From: JAGWFU01 sp035534575
GTDB taxonomy: Archaea > Micrarchaeota > Micrarchaeia > Micrarchaeales > Micrarchaeaceae
Direction: 5' to 3'
Assembly (NCBI GenBank): GCA_035534575.1
Contig: DATLRT010000001.1
Coordinates: forward strand, 1-35,788
DNA length: 35,788 nt
Shown piece after piece: positions 22,585-30,583 of the stretch. Within the stretch, counting starts at the first letter, position 1. Every line of letters begins with the position of its first letter. The notes beneath the pieces are model-generated. The model was not told the origin of the DNA. It did no database searches and worked only from the letters and a program-made list of their open reading frames with translations. Both the position numbers and the translations under genes were made by a program.

Positions 22585-22635
22585 CCTCCCACCAATGCTA
22601 TTTCGGCTCTAAGGCTTATAATCCCTAACTCCGAG

Positions 22636-23373
22636 TCAATCGAAATCGAGCAGCAGGGGAAGATGGTCCGAGACCTCGTCCTGCAGCGCCTCAAAAGAGT
22701 TCTCCCTTACTCCCTTGGATATAAAGATGTAGTCTGCAAACCTCCCCGCCACCTCCGGGGTAAACCTGTTGCGGGTGGTGGGCACCTTATGCTCAATCAC
22801 GAGATTCCTCATCCTCGCCTCAAGCATGTGGACGCTCTCCGTATCGGCAGCGAGGTTGAGGTCGCCGCACAGTATGCCCTCGCCACCCCTATCGGCAAAG
22901 AATTTCAGCGCCCTTTCCGATTGGAGTAACCTCTCCGGGATATCGCTCTTGCTTGCGGGGGTCCAGAAGCCGTGGACGTTGGCAACCGTGAAGGCTCTTC
23001 CGTCCTTCATGAATCCTATCCACTGCAGCTTCGAGCCCACCCCGAATGTCCTGCCCTCAAACTCCATCTCCCTCACCTCGCACAGCTCCATCTCGCCGCT
23101 GTCTGTCACGCTAATCTTATCCGAGGCGAATATCGCGAGCCTCTCGCCAAGCGTTGTGTACATCTCACCTACGCACCCCCCGAATGCAGGCAGGATTTCC
23201 GCCATCCTGTCATAGAGGTCAGGCACCGCTCCCTCCCAGGAGTCCATAGGGCCCTTCCCGTCAAGCATCTCCTGGAAGCAGAATATGTCCACGCTCTTCG
23301 AGCGGCCTGCGATGAAGCGGCTAAGCTCGGGGTAAAGTTTCCCTGCCCAGGTGTTAAGCGTTATCAGCCTCAT
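22636..23373 (-). CDS. Endonuclease/exonuclease/phosphatase (EEP) family hydrolase
   Basis: From the ATG at 23373 the protein is 245 residues and shows the EEP fold: LITLNTWAG, the metal-binding Glu in FCFQEMLDG, the central ANVHGFW, GDLNL and the terminal SDHLPLLLDFD. Such enzymes cleave phosphodiester or phosphate bonds in DNA, lipids or small molecules; it lacks clear features of an AP endonuclease, so the substrate is open. A longer frame reaches 23418, but its first residues come from the T-arm of tRNA-Ser, so the shorter start is right. Confidence 0.85.
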   Translation of the reverse strand: MRLITLNTWAGKLYPELSRFIAGRSKSVDIFCFQEMLDGKGPMDSWEGAVPDLYDRMAEILPAFGGCVGEMYTTLGERLAIFASDKISVTDSGEMELCEVREMEFEGRTFGVGSKLQWIGFMKDGRAFTVANVHGFWTPASKSDIPERLLQSERALKFFADRGGEGILCGDLNLAADTESVHMLEARMRNLVIEHKVPTTRNRFTPEVAGRFADYIFISKGVRENSFEALQDEVSDHLPLLLDFD

Positions 23374-23393
23374 CGCAAGCACGTTAATCGTTA

Positions 23394-23519
23394 CGCCAGG
23401 GTTGGGATTTGAACCCAAAAGCCCTTGCGGGCACCGGTTGGCCTGTTTGCATCACTGATCAGCTCTTGAGATTTTCAAAATTCAAGACCGGCGCGTTAAC
23501 CGGATTCTGCCACCCTGGC
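23394..23519 (-). tRNA. tRNA-Ser, anticodon UGA, with a 41-base intron
   Basis: The acceptor GCCAGGG (23519-23513) pairs with CCCTGGC (23401-23395), discriminator G23394. The anticodon stem CCGGT pairs with ACCGG across an insertion, the T-arm is TTGGG-TTCAAAT-CCCAA, and a long variable arm GCCC-GCAA-GGGC with G discriminator marks serine. The loop begins CTTGAA, anticodon TGA at 23484-23482. Removing 23440-23480 (between positions 37 and 38) leaves an 85-base tRNA. The D-stem is weak. A TATA element is at 23549-23557. Confidence 0.88.
23440..23480 (-). other. tRNA-Ser intron (estimated borders)
   Basis: The 41 bases between positions 37 and 38 are placed by fitting the anticodon stem. The intron contains TCAAG, able to pair with CTTGA of the anticodon loop. 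I cannot draw a perfect bulge-helix-bulge, so the exact splice sites may differ by a few bases. Confidence 0.55.
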
Positions 23520-23548
23520 ATAGGTAATAGAGTTGTGTCCGTTAGGAT

Positions 23549-23557
23549 ATATATTCA
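23549..23557 (-). promoter_or_regulatory. TATA box of tRNA-Ser
   Basis: Read on the minus strand, ATATATATCC lies about 27-30 bases before the tRNA start at 23519. It sits just before the stop of the Nudix gene in coordinate order, so the tRNA is not dependent on readthrough. Confidence 0.55.
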
Positions 23558-23567
23558 TTTGGTAGGC

Positions 23568-24209
23568 TCATATCGGCAGCATCTTCCTGCCCTCCATGAA
23601 CCTCTCCGCCGCAACGAAGACCTTGTAGAAGTAGTTGTCAACGTAGTAGATGAAATCCATCTTTGTTATCGTTATTTCCTTCTCGGACCACTTGCCTGAC
23701 TTGGAATCCAGCTCCGTGCTCCGCACGCGTATCTCGTTGATCTTGCCTGAGAGCAGCTCGAGACCCTCCTTTATCCCGACCGCCGCTATCCCATCTATCT
23801 CGGCCACGCTCGGGCTGTAATCCATCAGCCCCGCATCCCTCCTGAGCATGAATATGTCGGCAAACGATGTGTGGTGCCTTGAGAGGTCTAGCCTTATCCC
23901 CAATGGCACCAAATCCTCGAAAGCCACCTTCACACCAAGCTCCTCCTCTATCTCCCTGACCGCCGCCTCAGAGCCCTCGCCGCTGGTGTAGTGGCCCGAC
24001 GACGTGGCGTCAAGGAGGTTCGGGTAAAGCGTCTTCTTGGAGCCCCTCCTCTGCAGGAGCACCTGTCCCCCATTGGCTGCGGACACGACGAAACAGTCGA
24101 AGCTCTTGTGCCAGAGCGCATACTCGTGGGCAACCCTCCTGCTGGCAACGCCTAGTGGGTTCATGTCCCTGTCGAATATGTCGACTATCTCGTCTTCCTC
24201 GTTGGCCAT
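23568..24209 (-). CDS. Nudix hydrolase, IPP-isomerase/YfcD-like
   Basis: The 213-residue protein begins EIVDIFDRDMNPLG and has ALWHKSFDCFVV at 31-42, the pattern of the YfcD/IPP isomerase-type Nudix group. The Nudix box G72-HYTSG-E78-GSEAAV-R85-E86-I-E88-E89-E90-L-G92 is nearly standard, though six rather than seven residues separate E78 from R85. Substrates could be nucleoside diphosphate derivatives or an isoprenoid diphosphate. It is the last gene of a tight minus-strand unit after the three methyltransferases (11-base gap). Confidence 0.88.
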   Translation of the reverse strand: MANEEDEIVDIFDRDMNPLGVASRRVAHEYALWHKSFDCFVVSAANGGQVLLQRRGSKKTLYPNLLDATSSGHYTSGEGSEAAVREIEEELGVKVAFEDLVPLGIRLDLSRHHTSFADIFMLRRDAGLMDYSPSVAEIDGIAAVGIKEGLELLSGKINEIRVRSTELDSKSGKWSEKEITITKMDFIYYVDNYFYKVFVAAERFMEGRKMLPI

Positions 24210-24220
24210 CTGACCACTAT

Positions 24221-25000
24221 CTATTTCTCAGCTAATACTTCTATAATGCTCGGTTTGTCATCCGGATTCTTCGGGAAGAAGCTGGTGCCCTCGCCGTCGT
24301 TTATGTCGTATCTCAACAGCCCCCTGACCTTCTTGAATCCTACCTGCTTCATATGCCGCTCCATGTTCTCGACATTGAAGAAAAGCCTAATCCCGTCCAT
24401 ATCGAGCTTACCGCTCTTGGTGTCCCTCTGCGCCACGGCTTCGAATCCGCCTACCCTCACTCTCTCGTAGGCGCTGTCGGTCTTGCGGGGCATGTCCAGC
24501 AATTTCTGTATGTTCTCCTCGTGTTCCACGGTGAACATCACGAACCTGGAAGAGACGCGCATCATCTCCCCTATCGCCGCAAGCGCGTCGGGTCCGTAGT
24601 GGTGCATCGTCATTATCGATACAACGGTGAGGAACGACCCGTCCCTGAAGGGCAGACGCGTGGCCTCCAGATTCAGGAAGTTGGAGGCGTCGTGAGTTTT
24701 CGATGCGGTTCTGACCGAATTCAGGGATAGGTCGCCGCCCACATAGTTTCCCTTAAGCGTGCCCTTCGGGTCAATCAGCCTGTCGCCGCACCCAACCTCC
24801 AGTATCATGGACCTCTTTATGCCCATGACCTCCATGAACTTTGACATGCGCGAGCCCCTGTACTGCTCAGGATCATTCTGCCAGTTGGAGTCCCAACCGC
24901 TCTTGTCGACTCTCAGGCTGCCGAAACTCTTCCTATAGGTCGGGTCTATCTCGGAGCCTGGCTCCGCATTCCTGCCTACGTTGGTTTCAGCACTTGTCAA
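24221..25000 (-). CDS. SAM-dependent methyltransferase, first of three tandem paralogues
   Basis: The 259-residue class I methyltransferase has the SAM motif ILEVGCGD, then YVGGDLS and a fourth-strand region FLTVVSIMTMHHYG, and ends PSIIEVLAEK. Upstream of motif I is a signature shared by all three paralogues: K-S-x-W-D-x-x-W-x-x-x-P-x-x-Y-R. Such proteins usually methylate small molecules or lipids; I cannot name a substrate. It begins with TTG at 25000, 9 bases after the second methyltransferase; no ATG is available before the shared signature, so this start is tentative. Confidence 0.82.
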   Translation of the reverse strand: MTSAETNVGRNAEPGSEIDPTYRKSFGSLRVDKSGWDSNWQNDPEQYRGSRMSKFMEVMGIKRSMILEVGCGDRLIDPKGTLKGNYVGGDLSLNSVRTASKTHDASNFLNLEATRLPFRDGSFLTVVSIMTMHHYGPDALAAIGEMMRVSSRFVMFTVEHEENIQKLLDMPRKTDSAYERVRVGGFEAVAQRDTKSGKLDMDGIRLFFNVENMERHMKQVGFKKVRGLLRYDINDGEGTSFFPKNPDDKPSIIEVLAEK

Positions 25001-25009
25001 CTAATCACG

Positions 25010-25822
25010 CTACTGCTCAAATTCCATTTTCACTCCCTCCTTGAAGGCATACACCTCCATAAGGTGGGTATCCTCGCCGCTATTCTTGTCCAGCGTTTTA
25101 AGGCCATCTCTCCCATCGTCGCCCAATCTGGATACCTGTATTTGCTCGAAGCCCATTCGTCTCAACAAGTTAGTTATCCCTTTCTGCTCGAAAAAGAGCC
25201 AACAAATGTCGGAGCTCAGGTCTCCGAACTCCGGCTTCCTGAAAAGGCCCCTGCTCCTCTCCTGCCTCATTAGCGCCCTGCAGAAATCGAACTGCACCGT
25301 ATGCAGCTTGCCCTTGCCGCGGTTAAGCGTCCGGCACTCCTCTATCATGTCCTGGTGGCGGACGGTGAACACTATCCCGTCCTCCGCGACCCTGGACATC
25401 TCTGACAGCGCCTTGTAGGTGTTCATCCCCTGGTGTATGATCACCTCGTGCGAGGTCACTACCTTAAAGGCGCCCTGGCTGAAGGGAAGATGGGTCGCCT
25501 CGAGGTTCATGAACTGCGCATCGGGGTTGTTGCGCTTGGCCTCCCTTGCGGCCCTGTAAGATATGTCGCCTCCGATGAAGTGGCTGTTCAGCTTCAGATC
25601 GTCCTTGCTGTCGCCACATCCCACATCAAGCACCTTGGAATGCTGCAGGCTCATGCACTCCACCGTTCTGGATGCAGGGAAGCAACGCAGCTCGTCAGGG
25701 CACTGGTTCCACTGCTCCTCCCAGTAACTCTTGTCCGCCTTCAGCCTTCCCCCAGTCTGGCTCATCCCGCACATGCTGACCGGTGCGCTCATCATCTTGC
25801 CGCTCAGATTCACAAATGCCAT
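25010..25822 (-). CDS. SAM-dependent methyltransferase, second of three tandem paralogues
   Basis: This 270-residue paralogue has VLDVGCGD, FIGGDIS, the LEATHLPF stretch matching LEATRLPF in the first, and the shared N-terminal signature (KSYWEEQWNQCPDELR). Its middle region has an extra segment with RALMRQERSRGLFRKPEFG that the others lack, probably a different substrate lid. It is richer in cysteine (C18, C41, C48, C55, C69 and others), which may bind metal or be incidental. It starts with ATG 4 bases after the third gene's stop, so the three are one operon. Confidence 0.82.
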   Translation of the reverse strand: MAFVNLSGKMMSAPVSMCGMSQTGGRLKADKSYWEEQWNQCPDELRCFPASRTVECMSLQHSKVLDVGCGDSKDDLKLNSHFIGGDISYRAAREAKRNNPDAQFMNLEATHLPFSQGAFKVVTSHEVIIHQGMNTYKALSEMSRVAEDGIVFTVRHQDMIEECRTLNRGKGKLHTVQFDFCRALMRQERSRGLFRKPEFGDLSSDICWLFFEQKGITNLLRRMGFEQIQVSRLGDDGRDGLKTLDKNSGEDTHLMEVYAFKEGVKMEFEQ

Positions 25823-25826
25823 AGTC

Positions 25827-26585
25827 TCACACTACCTCTATCATGTCATCCTGCTTCGCCGCGAATACCTCAATCATGGGCACGGTGTCAAGCCTCCTGC
25901 TCGCAACCTCTATCTGCCGCGTCACCACCTTCTTGAAGCCCGCCCCCTCTGCCAGCGACTTTGCCGAGTCGGCGGTGAAGTAAAGCGACATGTACTCCCT
26001 CTCATCTTTATTCTTGGGCACCATAGCCAGGCAGCAATCCATCTCAATCGCCATCGATATCTGACCCTTGACCCGGTTCATCGCAAAATCCTCCGGCACC
26101 GCCCTTCTGTCGCTCAACTCGAATATGGCCAGCCCCTTTGTTACCCGTCCAATCTCCTTCACCGCAGCGTGAACTTCGTATCCCAATATGTGCATGGTTT
26201 CGAAAGAGATCAACACGTCTACGATATCATCCCTGAATGGCAGCATGCGCATGTCCGCGTTTATGAAGTTTGCCCTAGGGTCTACCTTCTTCGCGTTCTT
26301 CAGCGCGGTCCTTGATACGTCAACACCCACATACCTCTCGCCCAGCGCACCCTTTGCGTCCAGCCCCCTGTCGCCGCAGCCCAGCTCAACCACGAGGTGC
26401 TCGGAGAAGTTATTGTCCCTTATGAACTGTGCCGTGTCCTTGCACCTGTATCCCTCCGGCTCGCGCCTCCAGTAGTACTCCCACTTGCTCTTGTAGTGCC
26501 TCAGCAGCTCAGCGCTATGGTGCATATCGGCGAGCCTAGGCAATGCATGTTCTCCCGTGCTCTTGGTGGCGGTTATATCCGACAT
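25827..26585 (-). CDS. SAM-dependent methyltransferase, third of three tandem paralogues (operon-first gene)
   Basis: This 252-residue paralogue has VVELGCGDRGLD, YVGVDVS, ADMRMLPFRDD and VLISFETMHILG, and ends MIEVFAAK, close to the ends of the other two. The shared signature reads KSKWEYYWRREPEGYR at residues 33-48. It is the first gene transcribed, with a predicted start of transcription near 26620 from the palindromic TATA at 26641-26650. The opposite side of this element serves the HerA-like gene. Of the three it is the most typical class I methyltransferase. Confidence 0.82.
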   Translation of the reverse strand: MSDITATKSTGEHALPRLADMHHSAELLRHYKSKWEYYWRREPEGYRCKDTAQFIRDNNFSEHLVVELGCGDRGLDAKGALGERYVGVDVSRTALKNAKKVDPRANFINADMRMLPFRDDIVDVLISFETMHILGYEVHAAVKEIGRVTKGLAIFELSDRRAVPEDFAMNRVKGQISMAIEMDCCLAMVPKNKDEREYMSLYFTADSAKSLAEGAGFKKVVTRQIEVASRRLDTVPMIEVFAAKQDDMIEVV

Positions 26586-26640
26586 AAGCTACCGTCCTTT
26601 TCCACCGTCCTTCCTATCCCCATAATGATTGTGTTTACTC

Positions 26641-26650
26641 CGATTTAAAC
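26641..26650. promoter_or_regulatory. Bidirectional palindromic TATA element
   Basis: CGATTTAAAC contains TTTAAA, readable on both strands. On the plus strand it is about 26 bases before the HerA-like ATG at 26672 (leaderless), and on the minus strand it predicts a start about 35 bases before the methyltransferase ATG at 26585. Confidence 0.5.
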
Positions 26651-26671
26651 CTTTCGACAACAGGCGATTCC

Positions 26672-28429
26672 ATGAATTTGATACTCAAAACACTGCAAAA
26701 ACTATTCAGCAGAAATGCGAAAGTGGTGGCGGGATTCAGGCTCAACTTGGGCACCGCGCTCTTCACTCTAGCGTTCCACAAGGCTTTCACATACAGGTCA
26801 GGCCCAAACCCCAGGGTAGAGGCGGAGATGCACTACTCCTGGAGAAAGAGGAAGGGCAACATATCCATAGACCCCGCAACAGAGGCGAATCCCCACATAA
26901 TCATAACCGGGATGAGCGGGTTCGGCAAGAGCACGCTGTTCAGGTCCCTGCTCTCTGACATAAAGCGAGGAGGGCTGTCTGCCATAATCTTCGATCCGCA
27001 TGGCGAGCACGGAGCCATGATACAAGCGCTAGGAGGGGCGGTGCACGACGCTGCTTACTCCGGGATAAACCTGCTCGACCTTGACGGGGCCACGGTGGGA
27101 GAGCGCACCTCGGAGCTCACCTCGCTGTTCCGCAACACGTACGCGCTGGGATACATACAGGCCACAAAGCTGAGCGAGTGCCTGTGGTACACATACAGGA
27201 AGTTCGGGGCGGTGAACAGGAACTCAAGGGAGCTCAAGTCAAATCCCACTATAAGGGACCTGATAGCTGAGCTCAACATCTTCATCTCAAACTCCAAGTC
27301 GGCTTCTGAGACCAACACATTGGTCCATCTGAGGGATCGAATGTCGCTGCTCAACACGCCGGCTTTCAACGGCAACGCCATCCAGATAAGCGCGCTGGCA
27401 AAGGGCATAAACTCGTTCTCACTCTCAAAGATGAAGAGCTCGGAGGGCAGGATGATCTACATCACCGAGCTGCTAAAGAGGCTCTACTCCACAATGCACG
27501 AAAGCGGCATCGATGACGGCGTGCGGCTTTACATGATGATAGACGAGGCCCAGTTCCTCATAAGCAACACGGACGAGGGGACTGAGATAACCAAGATGAT
27601 AGAGGAGGGGAGGAAATACGGCATGGGCGTCGTAGTGGTGACGCACGCGGCGGGTAGGCTGAACCGTCAGATAACCGCAAACGCCTCCACGTTCATAGCG
27701 TTCTACGCGAGGGAACCTCAGGAGGTGGCTTACACATCCAGGCTGATAGCACACGGAGACAGCGCAAAGACGCAGGCGGTGATGGCGAGGCTCGGCCATC
27801 TGAAGAAGCACGAGGCGATGGTGATAAGCACCAGCATAAGGGCGCCAACGGTCTTCAGGACCAACCTCCCCGAGCGGCAGAAGCCAGTCAAGCAAGACGA
27901 CTCTGCGCTGATGGCGCAATTGACCGAGCATCCAATCTTATCCGAGGAGCTGAAAAGAAAGTTGGGCCACACTGACAGCACCGCGATTGACAAGCAGGTG
28001 GAAGCGTGCACGCTCTCATCTTTTGAGGTGGATAGCGGCGCGGAAAAAGAGAGGTGGCTGATGAGGTCGAAGGCGTCGTTGAGCATAGAGCACGAGGTTT
28101 ACGTAAGGAAGATAATCGCGGTTCTCGACGCTTCAGGAGTAAGAAACTACATAATGGACAACTCTAAGGGTCCAGACGCAGTCTGCTACCTAAACGGCAA
28201 GAAGACAGCCATCGAGTACGAGACCGGAAGGAAGAACTTTGATGAGACCGCAAGGATGATTGAGAAAAGGAAGGCGGAGTACGGCAGCGTGATAGTGTTT
28301 GTAAACGACTCGAGGATTGCGGAGTATCAGAAGATAGAAGGGATAACTCTCTTCAGCGCCTCATCGGTCACGGATGGAAGCTTCAGCAGCTGGCTACTCT
28401 GTCTCTCCGGCCTTGCCCCTCATGGCTGA
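26672..28429 (+). CDS. HerA/VirB4-superfamily ATPase with a C-terminal nuclease-like domain
   Basis: The 585-residue protein has Walker A GMSGFGKST (G80-T88), an AIIFDPHGEHG strand as in HerA/FtsK-type pumps and Walker B MMIDEAQ (D291, E292), followed by VVVVTHAAGRL typical of DNA-translocating ATPases such as HerA, VirB4 and TraG. The C-terminal 110 residues have PDAVCYLNGKKTAIEYETG (D502, E515, E517), a PD-(D/E)xK-like pattern in which the usual Lys is Glu. It would translocate and perhaps cut DNA. The start is leaderless by promoter spacing. Its stop overlaps the MFS gene by 36 bases. No phage or plasmid genes are adjacent. Confidence 0.75.
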   Translation: MNLILKTLQKLFSRNAKVVAGFRLNLGTALFTLAFHKAFTYRSGPNPRVEAEMHYSWRKRKGNISIDPATEANPHIIITGMSGFGKSTLFRSLLSDIKRGGLSAIIFDPHGEHGAMIQALGGAVHDAAYSGINLLDLDGATVGERTSELTSLFRNTYALGYIQATKLSECLWYTYRKFGAVNRNSRELKSNPTIRDLIAELNIFISNSKSASETNTLVHLRDRMSLLNTPAFNGNAIQISALAKGINSFSLSKMKSSEGRMIYITELLKRLYSTMHESGIDDGVRLYMMIDEAQFLISNTDEGTEITKMIEEGRKYGMGVVVVTHAAGRLNRQITANASTFIAFYAREPQEVAYTSRLIAHGDSAKTQAVMARLGHLKKHEAMVISTSIRAPTVFRTNLPERQKPVKQDDSALMAQLTEHPILSEELKRKLGHTDSTAIDKQVEACTLSSFEVDSGAEKERWLMRSKASLSIEHEVYVRKIIAVLDASGVRNYIMDNSKGPDAVCYLNGKKTAIEYETGRKNFDETARMIEKRKAEYGSVIVFVNDSRIAEYQKIEGITLFSASSVTDGSFSSWLLCLSGLAPHG

Positions 28430-29815
28430 GAAGATGCCAGCGATTATGAGAAGCACAAGTGATATCGCCATGGATGCGTGCACTCCCGTTACGAAGGCAG
28501 CCGATATCTTTCCGGGTCCTATCGTGCCCACGAACAGCTGGAGAGCGAGGGCCCTCGGTATAAATGCGCCAGCGGCCGCAAGCGCAATCGTGTAGCTTAG
28601 CAGCATGCCTATGTTCGTGAGCGTCCTGGATACCCCCGAAATGACGCCGTAGGCGTACTCCTTCGATGCCTTCATTATCGCGGTGTTGTTGGCAGGCCAG
28701 AACATCGAGCCGCCCACTCCGGTTATTCCAGAGCCTATCAGTATCCAGTACAGCGGCGTATCTGCCTGAAGGTTGAGGTAGATGAATATCGAGACGCACA
28801 TCAGCGCTATGCCCAGCGTGGCCATCACCCGTGCCCCGTGCTTGTCCGCAAGCCTGCCGGTGAACGGCGCGAGTATCGCGCTTATCGCGAATCCTGGAAT
28901 CAGGAACACCGAGGAGTTAAGCGGCGAGAGACCGCGCACGCCCTGAAGGTACATTATCAGTATGAAGAACACCGCAAGGAAGCCCAGGCTCTGGAAGAAG
29001 TTGGCCAGCAGCGAGTGGGAGAGCATGCGGTTCTTGAACAGCTTGAGGTCTATGGTCGGGTTCTTGCTCTTCTTCTCCATGTAAAGGTAGACGGGCACCA
29101 GAGCGAATCCCACTACTATCATACCCAGCTCAAGAGGGGCGAACCCCTGTGCGGCTATGCTTATGGAGCCGAAGGAGAGCAGGAAGAGCAGCACGGCAAG
29201 CAACGCCATACCCTTGAACTCTATCTTGCCCTCGTGTATCCTCGCGTCCCTGAGGTACTTCATGCCCAGCGCGAATCCCACTATGCCTATCGGTACGTTT
29301 ATCAGGAATATGGCCGGCCATCCGAAGAACGTGGTTATCGCGCCTCCAAGCACCACTCCAAGTATGGCTCCTACTGTGAAGCCCACGGTGATGATTCCAT
29401 AAGTTCCGCCGAGCTTTTCCCTCGGGAAGGTGTCCGCTATTATGGCGCTGGAAGTTGCCTGCATCATGGCCCCTCCAACCGCCTGCACAATCCTGCCTAT
29501 GATCAGCATAAGGTCGTTGAACGCGAGCCCGCAGAACAGCGAGCTTATCCCGAATACCAGCATTCCGTAGTTGAATATCTTCGCCCTGCCGTAGAGGTCT
29601 CCCAGCTTGCCCAGTTGGGTGGTGAAGATTGCGAGTACCAGTATGTACGCGAGTATGACCCAGATGGCGGTGGCCAGGTTTGAGTGAAGGCTCGGTATTA
29701 TGCTCGGCAGCGCTAGTATCACTATGGTGGAGTCGATGGCGGCCATCATTCCTCCCAGCATAACTAGCACTAGGACTATCTTCTGGTGATGCGGGTTCTG
29801 CAGAGAAATTGCCAT
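28394..29815 (-). CDS. MFS drug exporter, DHA2 (EmrB/QacA) family
   Basis: The 473-residue protein has the 14-segment DHA2 layout. Motif D1 AAIDSTIVILALPSI is near residues 25-39, motif A GKLGDLYGRAKIF near 68-80, and motif C GAILGVVLGGAITTFFGW near 150. Such pumps expel lipophilic or cationic compounds using the proton gradient. Its mRNA begins in a divergent region with a TATA element at 29859-29868 and has GGAGAG 5-10 bases before the ATG. No local regulator is encoded. Confidence 0.9.
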   Translation of the reverse strand: MAISLQNPHHQKIVLVLVMLGGMMAAIDSTIVILALPSIIPSLHSNLATAIWVILAYILVLAIFTTQLGKLGDLYGRAKIFNYGMLVFGISSLFCGLAFNDLMLIIGRIVQAVGGAMMQATSSAIIADTFPREKLGGTYGIITVGFTVGAILGVVLGGAITTFFGWPAIFLINVPIGIVGFALGMKYLRDARIHEGKIEFKGMALLAVLLFLLSFGSISIAAQGFAPLELGMIVVGFALVPVYLYMEKKSKNPTIDLKLFKNRMLSHSLLANFFQSLGFLAVFFILIMYLQGVRGLSPLNSSVFLIPGFAISAILAPFTGRLADKHGARVMATLGIALMCVSIFIYLNLQADTPLYWILIGSGITGVGGSMFWPANNTAIMKASKEYAYGVISGVSRTLTNIGMLLSYTIALAAAGAFIPRALALQLFVGTIGPGKISAAFVTGVHASMAISLVLLIIAGIFSAMRGKAGETE

Positions 29816-29858
29816 GCTTCCACTCTCCTTCCTTTATTGATTGCTATACGTGCCGCAA

Positions 29859-29868
29859 CAATATAAAC
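29859..29868. promoter_or_regulatory. Shared TATA region of the MFS and CDP-alcohol phosphotransferase genes
   Basis: AATATAAACC on the plus strand (start near 29890 before ATG 29900) and GTTTATATT on the minus strand (start near 29837 before ATG 29815) are the same bases, a second bidirectional element. Confidence 0.45.
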
Positions 29869-29899
29869 CCTTACGTAGCATACTAATTATCGTGCTAAC

Positions 29900-30553
29900 A
29901 TGAGAGACGCTGACAAGGCTACGGTCATACGCCTTCTGATACTGTTCGTTGCTCTTTACCTGGTCATACTCAAGGTAAACCCAATCATACCGATAGTGCT
30001 GTTCGCAATATCCGTTGCCCTTGACGGCGTGGACGGTTATCTTGCATTGAGCCAGCAGAGCAAGGGGAAGATAAGGCTGATGGAGTACCTCCACTACGCA
30101 CTCGGCGACCACACCAACGCCAAGAAGATAAGCGAGATGAAGCAGAGCGTGGGCAAGAGCTTCCCGTTCGGGCCCAGGATAGACATAGCGGGCGACAGGA
30201 TAACAGAATACGCCTTGTGGGTGCTCTTCCTCTTCATACACATAGTCCCTCTGTTCGTCATACTGATAATCATAGTCAGGCACTCGATAACAGACGCCTT
30301 CATGGGAGCAAAGGGCACATCATCGAAGATGAGGACCTGGATAGGCAGGGCTGTCTACTCCTCCAACATCGCTAGGAGCGGAATCAACGTGGTGAAGTTT
30401 GTGACCTTCTCCTACCTCATGCTTGTCTACGTCTCCAACTACCCTCTTTGGATAGGGTACGTGCTGATTGCGGTGCTTGTCCTGTACATAGTGCTGAGGG
30501 GAGTTGCGGAGGTGGCCGAGGTTCTTGCGGAGAAGAAGGAAAGTAAGAAATAG
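29900..30553 (+). CDS. CDP-alcohol phosphatidyltransferase family membrane protein
   Basis: The 217-residue protein has LDGVDGYLA (D42, G43, D45, G46) and GPRIDIAGDR (D95, D99), the two halves of the CDP-alcohol phosphotransferase motif that joins CDP-lipid to an alcohol. The halves are normally about ten residues apart; here about 45 residues with a charged loop (KIRLMEYLHYALGDHTNAKK) lie between. Several membrane helices follow (for example VLFLFIHIVPLFVILIIIV). It would make polar lipid head groups in the membrane. The ATG has no strong ribosome site. Confidence 0.78.
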   Translation: MRDADKATVIRLLILFVALYLVILKVNPIIPIVLFAISVALDGVDGYLALSQQSKGKIRLMEYLHYALGDHTNAKKISEMKQSVGKSFPFGPRIDIAGDRITEYALWVLFLFIHIVPLFVILIIIVRHSITDAFMGAKGTSSKMRTWIGRAVYSSNIARSGINVVKFVTFSYLMLVYVSNYPLWIGYVLIAVLVLYIVLRGVAEVAEVLAEKKESKK

Positions 30554-30583
30554 CTTGTATCACATTCAGTATCAGGTGAAAAC

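Noticed and set aside
23374..23418. Upstream extension of the EEP gene by 15 codons.
   Set aside because: Its first residues are translated from the tRNA-Ser T-arm and acceptor, so the shorter start at 23373 is used.
26672..28429. An integrated conjugative or viral element around the HerA/VirB4-like gene.
   Set aside because: No integrase, relaxase, structural genes or attachment-like repeats are visible, and the neighbours are cellular.
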